This document shows, in pieces, positions 50,815 through 60,083 of a DNA stretch of 64,000 nucleotides. The stretch is from positions 110,287 to 174,286 of the forward strand of contig JAJDAD010000112.1 of NCBI GenBank assembly GCA_029262055.1, in the 5' to 3' direction. Numbering within the stretch: position 1 is the first letter of the stretch; every line of letters begins with the position of its first letter. The notes under the pieces were generated by a model that was not told where the DNA came from, did no database searches, and was given only the letters and a program-made list of their open reading frames with translations. Both the position numbers and the translations under genes were made by a program. This stretch comes from Candidatus Zhuqueibacterota bacterium (GTDB taxonomy: Bacteria; Zhuqueibacterota; Zhuqueibacteria; Oceanimicrobiales; Oceanimicrobiaceae).

Positions 50815-53800
50815 TTGAAAGTCAAGAAACGAGACAAGGTAAAAAAGGTCTTGACCCGTGCCAGTGGTCCATTTCGGTGGATCTGGCCGAAAACATCGGA
50901 GGCACTCATTGGCATCTTCAGTATTTTCGTGATTGCCGCCGCCCTTTTGACCTATTCGACCGAGTTTTCAGAATACGCCAGCAAAGCTGTCACAGGTAGC
51001 AAGTACCTGTCGCTGATGGAGGGGTTGCTCAACCCCTTTCGGAGCAAGCATGTGCTGCTCAAATCCGGCCTGCCCATTTATGACCTGAAGATCAAGTTCC
51101 AGCAGTATTCAAGAATCGAGCAGACCATCGAGGTGGCGCGTAAGCAAGGCTGGATGAGCGATGACCTGAAAGTCTGGGCCAACGGTAAATTTATCGCTGA
51201 TGGTCAACTCTACAATGTGAAAGTCCGTGTGCGTGGTGACTTGCCGCGGCACTGGGAAGGACCTAAGAAATCCTGGCGCATTAAGTTCGGCAAGCGCCGC
51301 CTTACTGACGGCAACGGCGAGGTTCGGGAAGAGCCAATCTACTTTCAGCGCACCCGTCAAATCAACTTGATCGTGCCGATCGACCGCGAGTTTATTCTTG
51401 CCAGGTTCATCAATTCCCTGATGCGCGAACGCGGGCTGCTGGTGCCACGCGACGACTTTGTTATTTTGAGAATAAACGGTGTTATCCAGGGTCTGTACTA
51501 CCAGGTTGAGCATTTCGATAAGCCTCTGATGGCCTTTCAAGGCCGGCCGGAGACCACGGTTTTTGCTCAAAATGACAGAGCAAAGCACTTCGAACAGTAC
51601 ACCAAACTCGGAACGCCCGCAACTTCAGACGCCAATTTTGATCTGGGCTCGCTGCGCCGCCTGGTAGAGCGCAACGGTGAACTCGGCATGCGCGCCATGA
51701 ATGTTTTGCTTGACTTCAATGCCGACCCGAGCCTGGAAAATTTTCGCCGTGCGCGCTCAGTCCTGGACTGGCAAAAGTACCTGGCCTTCCGCGCGATGAC
51801 GACCTTGTGCAACACCAACCACGTCCGGTTCGGTACTGATAATCTCCGTTTGTTCCATGATCCGAGCCGCGGCCTGCTGGAGCCTGTGCCCTGGGATGTA
51901 CACATCCTGCGTTTCCCGAAGGAGCCCGGAACCATCGACTTTTGGAATAGTAAGGGCCCGGACCAACTGCAGCGTTCGACGCTGGAGGATCCCGAGTTGC
52001 GCCTGGAGCGCAATCAGGTGCTCTGGTCTTTCATCGGGGATGGCGGTGACAGCCTGATCACCCGCTACCGGAAGCTGCACGACGAGATCCGGCCGCTGGC
52101 CTGGGCTGATGTGCTCACCACGCCGATCAATGGTCACAAGATGGATGGGCACAAGAGAGATTTTGAATATAATGTGCGGCGCGCCTTTAAGGTTCTGAAC
52201 AACTCAAGTTGCAACTTTATGTACCGTCTTGACACCGCCGATCTCGCGACTCTGGAATTGAGCGTTCTCAATTTCAGCGGCGTGGAATTTCAGACCGTCA
52301 CGATTCGGGATTCTTTGCTTCTGCAAGGTCACTACCAGCTTTTTCGGGATGCGAACGACAACGGCGTTCTCGATTCAGAAGATCCATTGGTGGCTGAGGC
52401 GGATGCGGACGCGGACGCGGATTGGACCATCCGTTTCGACGTCAGCCAGCGGATTTTCCCCAAACTCGAGTACAAGGGAGATACCATCGGCGGACGCTAC
52501 TGGGAGTTCTTCGATTCCGAGACACAACGGAGCCGGCATTTTCTCAGGGGCAAGCTTGCGCCTGAACAACGCCACCCGATCGTCTGGAATGCTCCCGAAG
52601 TCGATGTGGTGGCACAAAACCTGGTCACCGGATACCAGATTCCGTCCGCGTTCATCAACCAGCGCGCACCCCTGCCCGACAACATGATCGGCATCATTGC
52701 GATAGATTATTCCGACCCGTTTGACCTTGACGCACAGTTTGAAACGCGCGATGAATTCCTTGCGCAGCACCCGCAATTCAAAGCCAGCGCCACGGTTGCA
52801 AATGCAGTCATGCTGCAAGGACAAGTGCGGATAGAGGGGACCGTGATCATCCCGGCTGGTGTACCGCTGATCATTGCGCCGGGTGCCGACGTGACTTTGC
52901 TGCCGGATGCGAATATTCTCAGCTACGGCGGCCTTACCTGCATAGGGACGCCAGAAGCGCGCATCCGTATTCACGGTGATGAATCCGGACACGCGTTCGG
53001 AGCTTTCGGGGTGGTCCGGCCCGCTAGTAAAGTCATCGTCAGGTATACCGATTTCAGTGATGGCGGCCAGGCGCAGATCAACGGCTTGCTGTTTACCGGC
53101 GGTTTCGCGGTGCACGAAGGCGACCTCGAGATTGAACACTCCACCTTCACCGATATGCACAGTGAAGACGGGATGAATTTGAAAAACGGCAACATTATCA
53201 TGCGTGATTGTGTTTTTACCCGCAACGACAGCGACGCGGTGGACATCGATTTTGGGGTTGGCCTGATCGAAAACTGCCGGTTTAGCGATATCTCCGGCGA
53301 TGGGCTGGACATCTCCGGCAGTCTGCTGACCGTGACCGGGTGCGTATTCGAGAATGTCGCCGACAAAGGATTCAGTGTCGGAGAGAAGTCAGAGCCGATC
53401 CTCACCAACAGTTTGTTTAAGGGTTGCGATATCGGCATGTCCATCAAGGATCTGTCGCTAGTCAGAGCCTCGCACTGTACTTTTGTGGAAAACCGGCTGG
53501 CCGTTGAAGCAAAGCGCAAGAAGCCGATGTTTGGCGGCGGTTCCGGCGAGATCTGGAACAGCGTTTTTTTCGGGAACAAGTTTCTTCTTGAGGAAGACTT
53601 TTTCTCGTCTCAGCAAGTCCGTGTCAAGCATTCCGTGAGCGATGTCCAGAACGGGTGGGAGGCAAGTAAGACGACTACGGTCACTTTCGTGGCCCCGCAG
53701 CAAGGTAACTACCAAATTCACCCGCAGTCTTTGATGAGTAACGGATTCTCTACTGCAAGGCCAGATTGGCTTGCCGGAGCTGCGGGCGCTGCCGCCACCG

Positions 53801-53832
53801 CGCCCGGCATTTTTCATGCGGGTTCTGATTAG
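50815..53832 (+). CDS. CotH-kinase domain protein with C-terminal parallel beta-helix
   Basis: 1005 residues from a TTG just after the polymerase stop. One membrane helix is near residues 30-50, so most of the protein is outside the cytoplasm. A CotH-type kinase domain spans about 75-430 (VKVRVRGDLPRHW, SWRIKFGK, FNADPSLENF, LEPVPWDVHILRF). The PWD motif is kept, but the following Asp of the common PWDxD form is His. A calcium-loop-like DANDNGVLDSED is near residue 520. Residues about 660-960 are a right-handed beta-helix (GDLEIEHSTFTDMHSEDGMN, IENCRFSDISGDGLDI), the likely sugar-binding part. It may modify or bind surface polymers. Confidence 0.87.
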   Translation: MKVKKRDKVKKVLTRASGPFRWIWPKTSEALIGIFSIFVIAAALLTYSTEFSEYASKAVTGSKYLSLMEGLLNPFRSKHVLLKSGLPIYDLKIKFQQYSRIEQTIEVARKQGWMSDDLKVWANGKFIADGQLYNVKVRVRGDLPRHWEGPKKSWRIKFGKRRLTDGNGEVREEPIYFQRTRQINLIVPIDREFILARFINSLMRERGLLVPRDDFVILRINGVIQGLYYQVEHFDKPLMAFQGRPETTVFAQNDRAKHFEQYTKLGTPATSDANFDLGSLRRLVERNGELGMRAMNVLLDFNADPSLENFRRARSVLDWQKYLAFRAMTTLCNTNHVRFGTDNLRLFHDPSRGLLEPVPWDVHILRFPKEPGTIDFWNSKGPDQLQRSTLEDPELRLERNQVLWSFIGDGGDSLITRYRKLHDEIRPLAWADVLTTPINGHKMDGHKRDFEYNVRRAFKVLNNSSCNFMYRLDTADLATLELSVLNFSGVEFQTVTIRDSLLLQGHYQLFRDANDNGVLDSEDPLVAEADADADADWTIRFDVSQRIFPKLEYKGDTIGGRYWEFFDSETQRSRHFLRGKLAPEQRHPIVWNAPEVDVVAQNLVTGYQIPSAFINQRAPLPDNMIGIIAIDYSDPFDLDAQFETRDEFLAQHPQFKASATVANAVMLQGQVRIEGTVIIPAGVPLIIAPGADVTLLPDANILSYGGLTCIGTPEARIRIHGDESGHAFGAFGVVRPASKVIVRYTDFSDGGQAQINGLLFTGGFAVHEGDLEIEHSTFTDMHSEDGMNLKNGNIIMRDCVFTRNDSDAVDIDFGVGLIENCRFSDISGDGLDISGSLLTVTGCVFENVADKGFSVGEKSEPILTNSLFKGCDIGMSIKDLSLVRASHCTFVENRLAVEAKRKKPMFGGGSGEIWNSVFFGNKFLLEEDFFSSQQVRVKHSVSDVQNGWEASKTTTVTFVAPQQGNYQIHPQSLMSNGFSTARPDWLAGAAGAAATAPGIFHAGSD

Positions 53833-53878
53833 ATAAAAGATTCTCCACTGCCGATAGTACTACTAAGGGATTATGTAG

Positions 53879-55150
53879 ATGCGCGACGCCAATATGACCG
53901 ACAAACCGTACGCAGTCGTCATCGGGCTGGATTGTATGACCGGCCTGCAGACTGTTCGAATTCTCGCCCAACACGGCGTGCCCGTAATCGCGATTGCGAA
54001 GAACGCCAAACATTTTGCGTGCTTCACCAGGGTGTGCAAGAGAATTATAATCGCGGACACTTCCAGCCCGGAGTTTGTCACGGCCCTGGAGCGCCTTGCA
54101 CCTGAACTCCCGGCCAAAGCCGTGCTCATTCCCTGTACCGACATGAGTGTCTTGCAGATTTCGCGCCATCGGGAACAACTGGGTGAGGCTTATCACATTG
54201 GCTTGCCGTCTGCGGCAGCCGTCGAAATGTTGATGGACAAGATCGCGTTCATCAAATTTGCCCAGAAGGAGAATATGCCGGTACCTGCGACATTTTTCCT
54301 TGAAAAAGAATCTGATGTTCAAAAAGCAATCGGTGGATTGCGCTTCCCGTGTATCCTGAAGCCCCCGATGAAATCTCCCAAATGGGAAAAGAACACCAAG
54401 AAAAAGGTCTTCATGATCGCGAACAAAGATGAGTTGTTCGAGGTCTACAGTCGTTGCCGGGATTGGGCGGATATCCTGATGGTGCAGGACTGTGTTGCGG
54501 GTTCGGATGCGAACCTCTACTCCTGCAATTGCTATTTTGACAGGGAATCCAAGCCCCTGGTCAGTTTTATGGCACGCAAGTTAAGACAGTGGCCACCGGA
54601 AGTCGGTACCAGTTGTCTGGGCGAGGAAGTCAGAAATGACGTCGTGTTGAACGCCTCCCTCAGCCTGTTCGAGAAGGTAAAGTACCACGGGTTAGGGTAC
54701 GTCGAGATGAAGAAGGATGAGCGCAGCGGCGAGCATTTTATTATCGAACCTAATATTGGCAGGCCTACCGGGCGTTCGGCCATCGCCGAGGCAGGCGGGG
54801 TTGAACTGGTTTATACCAAGTATTGCGATCTGGTTGGACTGCCTTTGCCTGAAAGCAGAGTCCAGAAGTACACGGGCGTAAAGTGGATTTATTTACGCAG
54901 GGATCTGCAGTCGGCTTTTTTCTACTGGCGCCGCGGAGACTTGACTTTCGGGCAATGGCTGAAGTCTCTGCGCGGCAGAAAGGGCTACGCGGTTTTTTCG
55001 ACCAGCGATCCGGTACCTTTTTTCGCGGATTTCTTCAATAAGATTGCGGCCAATTTTTTCGCCAAACAGACGCAGGTCGAACCCGTACACGCGCCAGCTA
55101 CTACAAAAAAACGGGCTCCTGCTGAATCAGAAACCGAGGTCGTGGCATGA
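53879..55150 (+). CDS. ATP-grasp ligase, carboxylate-amine type
   Basis: 423 residues. An N-terminal pre-ATP-grasp Rossmann part (VVIGLDCMTGLQTVRILAQH, PCTDMSVLQISRHRE) precedes the ATP-grasp fold (MDKIAFIKFAQKENMPVPAT, FPCILKPPMKSP, GLGYVEMKKDE, FIIEPNIGRPTGRSAIAE). The E-x-N-x-R metal and substrate residues are present. It probably forms an amide between a carboxylate and an amine, possibly adding an amino acid to a sugar acid of the polymer. The C-terminus is a basic, Pro/Ala-rich tail. Its stop overlaps the ATG of the HprK-like gene, so the two are translationally coupled. Confidence 0.85.
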   Translation: MRDANMTDKPYAVVIGLDCMTGLQTVRILAQHGVPVIAIAKNAKHFACFTRVCKRIIIADTSSPEFVTALERLAPELPAKAVLIPCTDMSVLQISRHREQLGEAYHIGLPSAAAVEMLMDKIAFIKFAQKENMPVPATFFLEKESDVQKAIGGLRFPCILKPPMKSPKWEKNTKKKVFMIANKDELFEVYSRCRDWADILMVQDCVAGSDANLYSCNCYFDRESKPLVSFMARKLRQWPPEVGTSCLGEEVRNDVVLNASLSLFEKVKYHGLGYVEMKKDERSGEHFIIEPNIGRPTGRSAIAEAGGVELVYTKYCDLVGLPLPESRVQKYTGVKWIYLRRDLQSAFFYWRRGDLTFGQWLKSLRGRKGYAVFSTSDPVPFFADFFNKIAANFFAKQTQVEPVHAPATTKKRAPAESETEVVA

Positions 55151-56349
55151 GTGCGACTGTGCCGGAATCGGTCATCGTGCGGAAAGAACACTTCGTGGAT
55201 TATAACATTCATGGGCTTGTCGGCATCCGTCTGCTAAACCCCACTGCAAGCGATGAAGCTGTGGTCGCCCGGCAGTTAGGTCCGATGCTCGGCTCCTTTG
55301 AGGGCAAGCCAGAAATAACGATTCGATTTGTCAAGGATCTGCACATCGGCGATTTGCACTATTTGGGAATGGACAAAGTCGGGTACAACGACACTGATTT
55401 TTTTATCTTGCGCAGCAGCAAGAGGAATGCAAAAGTCAAGCTGGCCTTCGATAAGATCGGCGGCGCGCTCGACATTATTTGTGAAAGCGGCTTGCGCTCC
55501 GTTCCGCTTCTCCTCGACATTCTAAACCTGACTCTTTTGAACAAGGAGGTTGTCGCGTTACATGCGTCCGCATTCGTTTTTCACGATACGGGCGTGATCG
55601 TGACCGGTTGGGCCAAAGGCGGCAAAACCGAAGCGCTTCTCTCCTTTGCCAGGCACGGCGCTGAGTACGTTGGAGATGAGTGGATTTACCTTCCGGCCGA
55701 TGGTTCGCAGATGTACGGCATTCCGGAGAACATCCGGCTATGGGATTGGCATCTGGACAATCTTCCGCATTTGAAAGGCGAGTTAGGATTTGAGAAAAAA
55801 GCTCTTTTCGGCACAATCCATGGACTTGATGCCCTTCAGAAGAGTCTGCCACGCAATGGGTTTGGCGGGCTGATGCCAATTAAGTTTTTGCGTGAAGCGA
55901 TGCCTGCATTCAGACGACAATTGAATGTCCAACTTCCGCCGGATACCATTTTCAAGAAATGTTCGCCGACCTTTTCTGCCAGACCGGACAAGGTGTTTCT
56001 TTTGCTTAGCTGCGAAGACGACAAATACTCGGTTGAACAGATGAAGCCCGAACAAGTCGCAAAACAGATGGTTTCGTCACTGCAGTTTGAGTCGGTGCGA
56101 TTCATGGAGCACTATCAGGCCTTTAAGTTCGCGTTTCCGGACAAGGTCAATCCTTTTATCGAAAATGCATCAAAACTGCAGCATGCGTTGTTGACCCGCG
56201 CTCTGACGCAAAAAGAAGCCTACGCCGTCCGACACCCATATCCGCTCTCATTTGAACGACTTTATGAAACCATGTTGCCATTTGTCAGCCTGGCTTCCGT
56301 CGAAATGTTGGTTAACTCAAACCTTGAAACTGAAACAGTTTCCGATTGA
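55147..56349 (+). CDS. HPr-kinase-like P-loop protein
   Basis: 400 residues. The central region resembles the C-terminal domain of HPr kinase/phosphorylase: LLNKEVVALHASAFVF, P-loop GWAKGGKTE (K160, T161) and YVGDEWIYL in the position of the Asp-containing motif. The N-terminal 120 residues and C-terminal 150 residues have no obvious family. The HPr target loop residues of true HprK are not visible, so a different small-molecule or protein substrate is likely. It is coupled to the ATP-grasp gene by an ATGA overlap. Similar HprK-like genes occur in capsule and peptide-modification loci. Confidence 0.78.
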   Translation: MSATVPESVIVRKEHFVDYNIHGLVGIRLLNPTASDEAVVARQLGPMLGSFEGKPEITIRFVKDLHIGDLHYLGMDKVGYNDTDFFILRSSKRNAKVKLAFDKIGGALDIICESGLRSVPLLLDILNLTLLNKEVVALHASAFVFHDTGVIVTGWAKGGKTEALLSFARHGAEYVGDEWIYLPADGSQMYGIPENIRLWDWHLDNLPHLKGELGFEKKALFGTIHGLDALQKSLPRNGFGGLMPIKFLREAMPAFRRQLNVQLPPDTIFKKCSPTFSARPDKVFLLLSCEDDKYSVEQMKPEQVAKQMVSSLQFESVRFMEHYQAFKFAFPDKVNPFIENASKLQHALLTRALTQKEAYAVRHPYPLSFERLYETMLPFVSLASVEMLVNSNLETETVSD

Positions 56350-56375
56350 TCTCATACGCCTGAAAGGAGGTGCTT

Positions 56376-56990
56376 TTGACTTTTGAAGACGAAACCACAA
56401 GCAGATTAGTAGGCGAGTTTCGCGGAAGTATCGCAGTCAAGGAGCGCGTGCTCGAGAGCAGCATACCGGTCCTGAATGAGATCGTCGCGGTAATGAAAGA
56501 TTCACTGCTCAACGGCAACAAACTCATGTTATTCGGAAACGGCGGCAGCGCGGCCGATGCACAGCATATCGCAGCCGAGTTTGTCAGTAAATTTAATCAT
56601 GACCGGCAAGCGTTGCCTGCAATGGCACTAACCACGGATACGTCCATTCTGACCTCCATTTCCAATGACTACGAATACGCCAGAGTCTTTGCCAGACAGA
56701 TCGAGGCCCTGGGGCGTGCGGGTGATGTTGCCCTCGGAATCAGCACCAGCGGGAACTCCCCGAACGTCATTATGGCATTGCAACAGGCCAGAGAAATGGG
56801 TCTGAAAACCGTGGGATTCACCGGCCAGGACGGGGGCCGTTTGACGGACGAGGCTGATTACTGTTTTCGCGTGCCGTCGAACAGCACGCCACGGATTCAA
56901 GAGGTGCATATCACCGCAGCCCACGCCATTTGCGGAATCCTGGAACTCGAGCTCTGCGCTACAACTGTCACAAACGGTGCAGTGCAATGA
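56376..56990 (+). CDS. gmhA: SIS-domain phosphoheptose isomerase (GmhA-like)
   Basis: 204 residues from the TTG at 56376, which lies 5 nt after a strong AAAGGAGG; a GTG at 56370 overlaps that site. The SIS fold has the GmhA blocks LMLFGNGGSAADAQHIAAEF, SNDYEYARVFARQIEA, GISTSGNSPNVIMAL and EVHITAAHAICGILE, including the Glu and His used in isomerisation. It converts sedoheptulose 7-phosphate to D-glycero-D-manno-heptose 7-phosphate, suggesting a heptose in the polymer. The other heptose genes (hldE, gmhB, hldD) are not in the window. Confidence 0.9.
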   Translation: MTFEDETTSRLVGEFRGSIAVKERVLESSIPVLNEIVAVMKDSLLNGNKLMLFGNGGSAADAQHIAAEFVSKFNHDRQALPAMALTTDTSILTSISNDYEYARVFARQIEALGRAGDVALGISTSGNSPNVIMALQQAREMGLKTVGFTGQDGGRLTDEADYCFRVPSNSTPRIQEVHITAAHAICGILELELCATTVTNGAVQ

Positions 56991-57035
56991 ACAACAATCG
57001 GCATTTGGGCTCTGTTGTCAGTACTTATACCTTGA

Positions 57036-57971
57036 TTGATTCTGAGAGTTTTTGCCGGGGTCGTTATCAGCTTCTTTGTCATAATCAGAGAGAGGAAGTT
57101 GACCCAGCGTAAGTCCAGGTTGGCCTTTAAATACATATTGCTTGCTGTGTTGGCAACGACCGCAGGAGCAGCCCTTGTTCTTGGTGCAGTCTACAGGATC
57201 GACCGCGCCGGCTGGGCGTGGTACAAACTGACAGGCTTCGATATCGTAAGGCCTGAGACGTTTGCCGATAGTCGTACACTTTCTGCGCGGGAATTCATAA
57301 AGCGCTATCCTTATTTTGAACTGGCCGAGAGCGAGCAGGTGCATGTGGTGCTCAAGGCCGGAGAGTATCAAGTCGACCAGAGCGTAGTGATTCCGGAGGA
57401 CCTGCCACTTACGATCGAACCGGGTACGATTGTACAATTCGGGGCAGGCCGGTCTCTTCTTTCTTATAGTTCCGTCACTGCAATCGGTACGGAGGATGCT
57501 CCGATCATTTTTACCGCAAAGAACCGTTTTTTGAAGTGGGGGACCTTTGCTGTGCTAGAGGCGGGGCGTTCTCATTTTGAACACGTCCGGTTTCAGCATG
57601 CGCGCCGGGCAAACATCAATGACATTGATTTGGTGGCAGGGTTGTCACTGTTCAATACGGATGCGGAAATCAGGAATTGTGAATTTGTGGACATGTACGG
57701 CAAAGACGCTGTGAATATTCGTGATGCCCATGCCGTGGTCACGCACAGTCTGTTCCAAGATGTTCTGAAGGATGGAGTGGACATGGATGGCGGCAGTGGC
57801 GAGATCAGCTACAACAGGTTCATCAATTGTCAGGATGAGGGGATCGACTTGAGTGCGAATTCCGGAATTGAAGTCCACCATAATTCAATCATAGATGAAT
57901 GGGGTGGAAGAGTCGCAGCCGACAACAATTTACAGGAAGTAAAAGACAACAACACCTTCGGCTATTTATAA
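57036..57971 (+). CDS. Membrane-anchored right-handed beta-helix protein
   Basis: Up to 311 residues. The start is uncertain: TTG at 57036, or TTG at 57099 next to AGAGGAAG, the latter giving one membrane helix (KYILLAVLATTAGAALVLG). The periplasmic part contains beta-helix repeats (NCEFVDMYGKDAVNIRDAHA, SLFQDVLKDGVDMDGGSGEI, NRFINCQDEGIDLSANSGIE). It is clearly related to the C-terminal half of the CotH protein at 50815: both have a PxxxPLxIxPGxxVxF/L entry and LSYxxxxxIGTxxA. It may be a lyase-like or polymer-binding protein. No catalytic residues were recognised. Confidence 0.8.
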   Translation: MILRVFAGVVISFFVIIRERKLTQRKSRLAFKYILLAVLATTAGAALVLGAVYRIDRAGWAWYKLTGFDIVRPETFADSRTLSAREFIKRYPYFELAESEQVHVVLKAGEYQVDQSVVIPEDLPLTIEPGTIVQFGAGRSLLSYSSVTAIGTEDAPIIFTAKNRFLKWGTFAVLEAGRSHFEHVRFQHARRANINDIDLVAGLSLFNTDAEIRNCEFVDMYGKDAVNIRDAHAVVTHSLFQDVLKDGVDMDGGSGEISYNRFINCQDEGIDLSANSGIEVHHNSIIDEWGGRVAADNNLQEVKDNNTFGYL

Positions 57972-58008
57972 GCCAGGACTGGACCCAATAGGAGGGGCTA
58001 TTTCACCA

Positions 58009-59220
58009 ATGCGTATACTTTACATAATTCCATCTTTGCAGCACCCCAAAGTCAGAGGGCCGCACCGGCATTACCACTTTGTCCGTGAGCTGTCAAAGAG
58101 ACATTCGATTACACTTCTAGCTCTGATCCGCGGCAAAGTTGATCCAAGTGCATTGGAGGAAGTAAGATCCTACACCGAAGACCTGTTTACCTTCAACGTC
58201 AATGGCGAGTCGCCACAGGTAGGTTGGGCGGATCCATTGCGGAAGATACCGGTGATAGGAAAACATGTGGAACAGAGCATCAAGCTGCGTGGTGGTTTGC
58301 GGGAGATGAAAGAGGCTTTCTGCAAGCTGGTCTCGAATGACTCATACGATCTGGTCTGCTTTCACGGCAAGTCTGTTTATCCCGTGATCAAAGATCACAG
58401 CGGTATGCCAATTGTTACCGATTTCTGCGATGCGACCTCTATGCGGATTCGAGCAAGCATGGATTTTAGTAGTCTGTTAAAGAAACCGTTGTACTTTTTC
58501 AAGTCTATCCGCATGCGCCAGCTCGAAAAGAAACTGATCAGCAAGTCAGACGACGTCGCCTTCATTTCAAGGCGCGACCGCGAGGCTATCCTGGGAAGTG
58601 AAGACCGTTCCGAGATCCTGCCGCTTGGGGTTGACGAAGTATTCTGGAAGCGAAAATCCGGGGATTTTGAACCGCAGAGCCTGATTTTCACCGGTGTTAT
58701 GGACTATGCACCCAATCATGACACCGCAGTATATCTGGTGACCGAGATTCTGCCGCGCTTGCAGAAAAAACTCAAGAACATCAAACTATTCATCGTTGGC
58801 CGGAACCCGAAACCTGAACTTCTGACCTTGGTGAAAGAGCATCCGGAGGTCGAAGTAACCGGGTTCGTGGATGACGTCCGGCCATATTTGGAGCGCGCCG
58901 CCGCCTTTGTGGCGCCGATGCGGTTCGCTTCCGGGACTCAGAATAAGGTGCTGGAAGCTATGGCCATGCAAGTGCCGGTGATTACGACGCAGGTCGTTTC
59001 AGATGGTTTGTTTGTGAATGATGGTGAGGAATTACCGCTGCTGTGCGCGGGCGATGATGAGCAATTTGCAGATTGTGTGTTGAGCGTGCTGAGTGACAAA
59101 GAAAAAAGAAGCGAGCTGGCCGACGAAGGGCGCAGGTTCGTTGAGCAGAATTTCAATTGGGCAAGAAGCGCCGAAAAGCTGGAACAGATGTTTGAAAACG
59201 CCATTTCAGCAGCTTCGTGA
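58009..59220 (+). CDS. Family 4 glycosyltransferase
   Basis: 403 residues with GGAGGGG upstream of the ATG. A GT-B fold with MRILYIIPSLQHP and HHYHFVRELS-like N-terminal loops (here GPHRHYHFVRELSKRH), and the C-terminal donor site LIFTGVMDYAPNHDT, LFIVGRNPKPEL, VTGFVDDVRPYLERAAAFVA and GTQNKVLEAMAMQVPVITT with the E-x7-E Glu. It resembles exopolysaccharide glycosyltransferases of the TIGR03087 type. It transfers a sugar from a nucleotide donor in assembly of the repeat unit. Confidence 0.93.
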   Translation: MRILYIIPSLQHPKVRGPHRHYHFVRELSKRHSITLLALIRGKVDPSALEEVRSYTEDLFTFNVNGESPQVGWADPLRKIPVIGKHVEQSIKLRGGLREMKEAFCKLVSNDSYDLVCFHGKSVYPVIKDHSGMPIVTDFCDATSMRIRASMDFSSLLKKPLYFFKSIRMRQLEKKLISKSDDVAFISRRDREAILGSEDRSEILPLGVDEVFWKRKSGDFEPQSLIFTGVMDYAPNHDTAVYLVTEILPRLQKKLKNIKLFIVGRNPKPELLTLVKEHPEVEVTGFVDDVRPYLERAAAFVAPMRFASGTQNKVLEAMAMQVPVITTQVVSDGLFVNDGEELPLLCAGDDEQFADCVLSVLSDKEKRSELADEGRRFVEQNFNWARSAEKLEQMFENAISAAS

Positions 59221-59262
59221 AATCAGGACGTTTCCGTTGACGAACAAAGAAGGACGTTACAG

Positions 59263-60057
59263 ATGAAAGATGCCGCCACGCGAAAGGCGAAGGATTCCAG
59301 GCCAGAAAGAAGCGCCGGATCCGGTTTGAGCAAGATGTTTGCGCTCGGGGCGCAGGACTGGGGCATCAAAGACAGTTCGCTCAAGGCAATGCTGGTGGTT
59401 CCGTTTGTCATCGCAGCCAGTGGCGCGGTAGCCGCTCTTATGGGAAAACCGGCCTACAAGATGCTGACCGGTGAAGACAAGATCGCCGAGACTTTGCAGG
59501 TCATCTGCTGGATAATCTCATTCGTGCTGACGATACTAATCATAAAGAAAAGCGCCAGAGCCAATGAGAAGGGCGTGGCAGTTCTGTTTGGTATCCTTGC
59601 TGTAGGCATAATCTTCATGATTGGAGAGGAGATTAGCTGGGGACAACGGCTGTTTGGCTGGGAGACGCCGGAGTCGTACGCGAGCATTAACAAACAGGAG
59701 GAGACAAATCTCCACAATATTCATGGAGTAGGATTTACATTCAAGTGGCTTCACATGATTGTTGGCGGATATGGTGGCTTGTTGCCCCTGGTTCTCCTGT
59801 TTACTAGTGTGCTACAGGAACACCGCAAGTTCTTGTCGCGTATTGTCCCGCATTTCACGCTCATCCCGTTTTTCCTCATGCCCTTCTTTTGGCGCCTTTA
59901 CCGGAACCTGTTTGATGCCCCAAAGGACTTCTATTTTGTCGTTTCAGAGTATTCTGAGGTGATGGAACTGGTTCTGGCTTCCGGGTTCGTTTTCTTTTTT
60001 CTGTTTCAAAAGCGACAGTTTGACAGTCAGCCTACTGTTTCCGACGGCCGCCTGTAA
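59263..60057 (+). CDS. Polytopic membrane protein with EEISWGQR motif
   Basis: 264 residues with five or six hydrophobic segments (about 43-62, 78-98, 105-125, 165-185, 200-220, 235-252). Polar signature residues sit between or within helices: GEEISWGQRLFGWETPESY and NKQEETNLHNIHG, with several Glu, Gln and His that could form a membrane active site or metal site. I recognise the motif from hypothetical proteins in polysaccharide clusters but know no function. It lies between a glycosyltransferase and a kinase-like gene. A polymerase or modifying enzyme role is possible but unproven. Confidence 0.75.
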   Translation: MKDAATRKAKDSRPERSAGSGLSKMFALGAQDWGIKDSSLKAMLVVPFVIAASGAVAALMGKPAYKMLTGEDKIAETLQVICWIISFVLTILIIKKSARANEKGVAVLFGILAVGIIFMIGEEISWGQRLFGWETPESYASINKQEETNLHNIHGVGFTFKWLHMIVGGYGGLLPLVLLFTSVLQEHRKFLSRIVPHFTLIPFFLMPFFWRLYRNLFDAPKDFYFVVSEYSEVMELVLASGFVFFFLFQKRQFDSQPTVSDGRL

Positions 60058-60083
60058 CACAGCGTATTAATAACTGACATAGA

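Noticed and set aside
52375..53160. 261-codon minus-strand frame opposite the CotH gene
   Set aside because: No family features; the plus-strand beta-helix is clearly the coding one.
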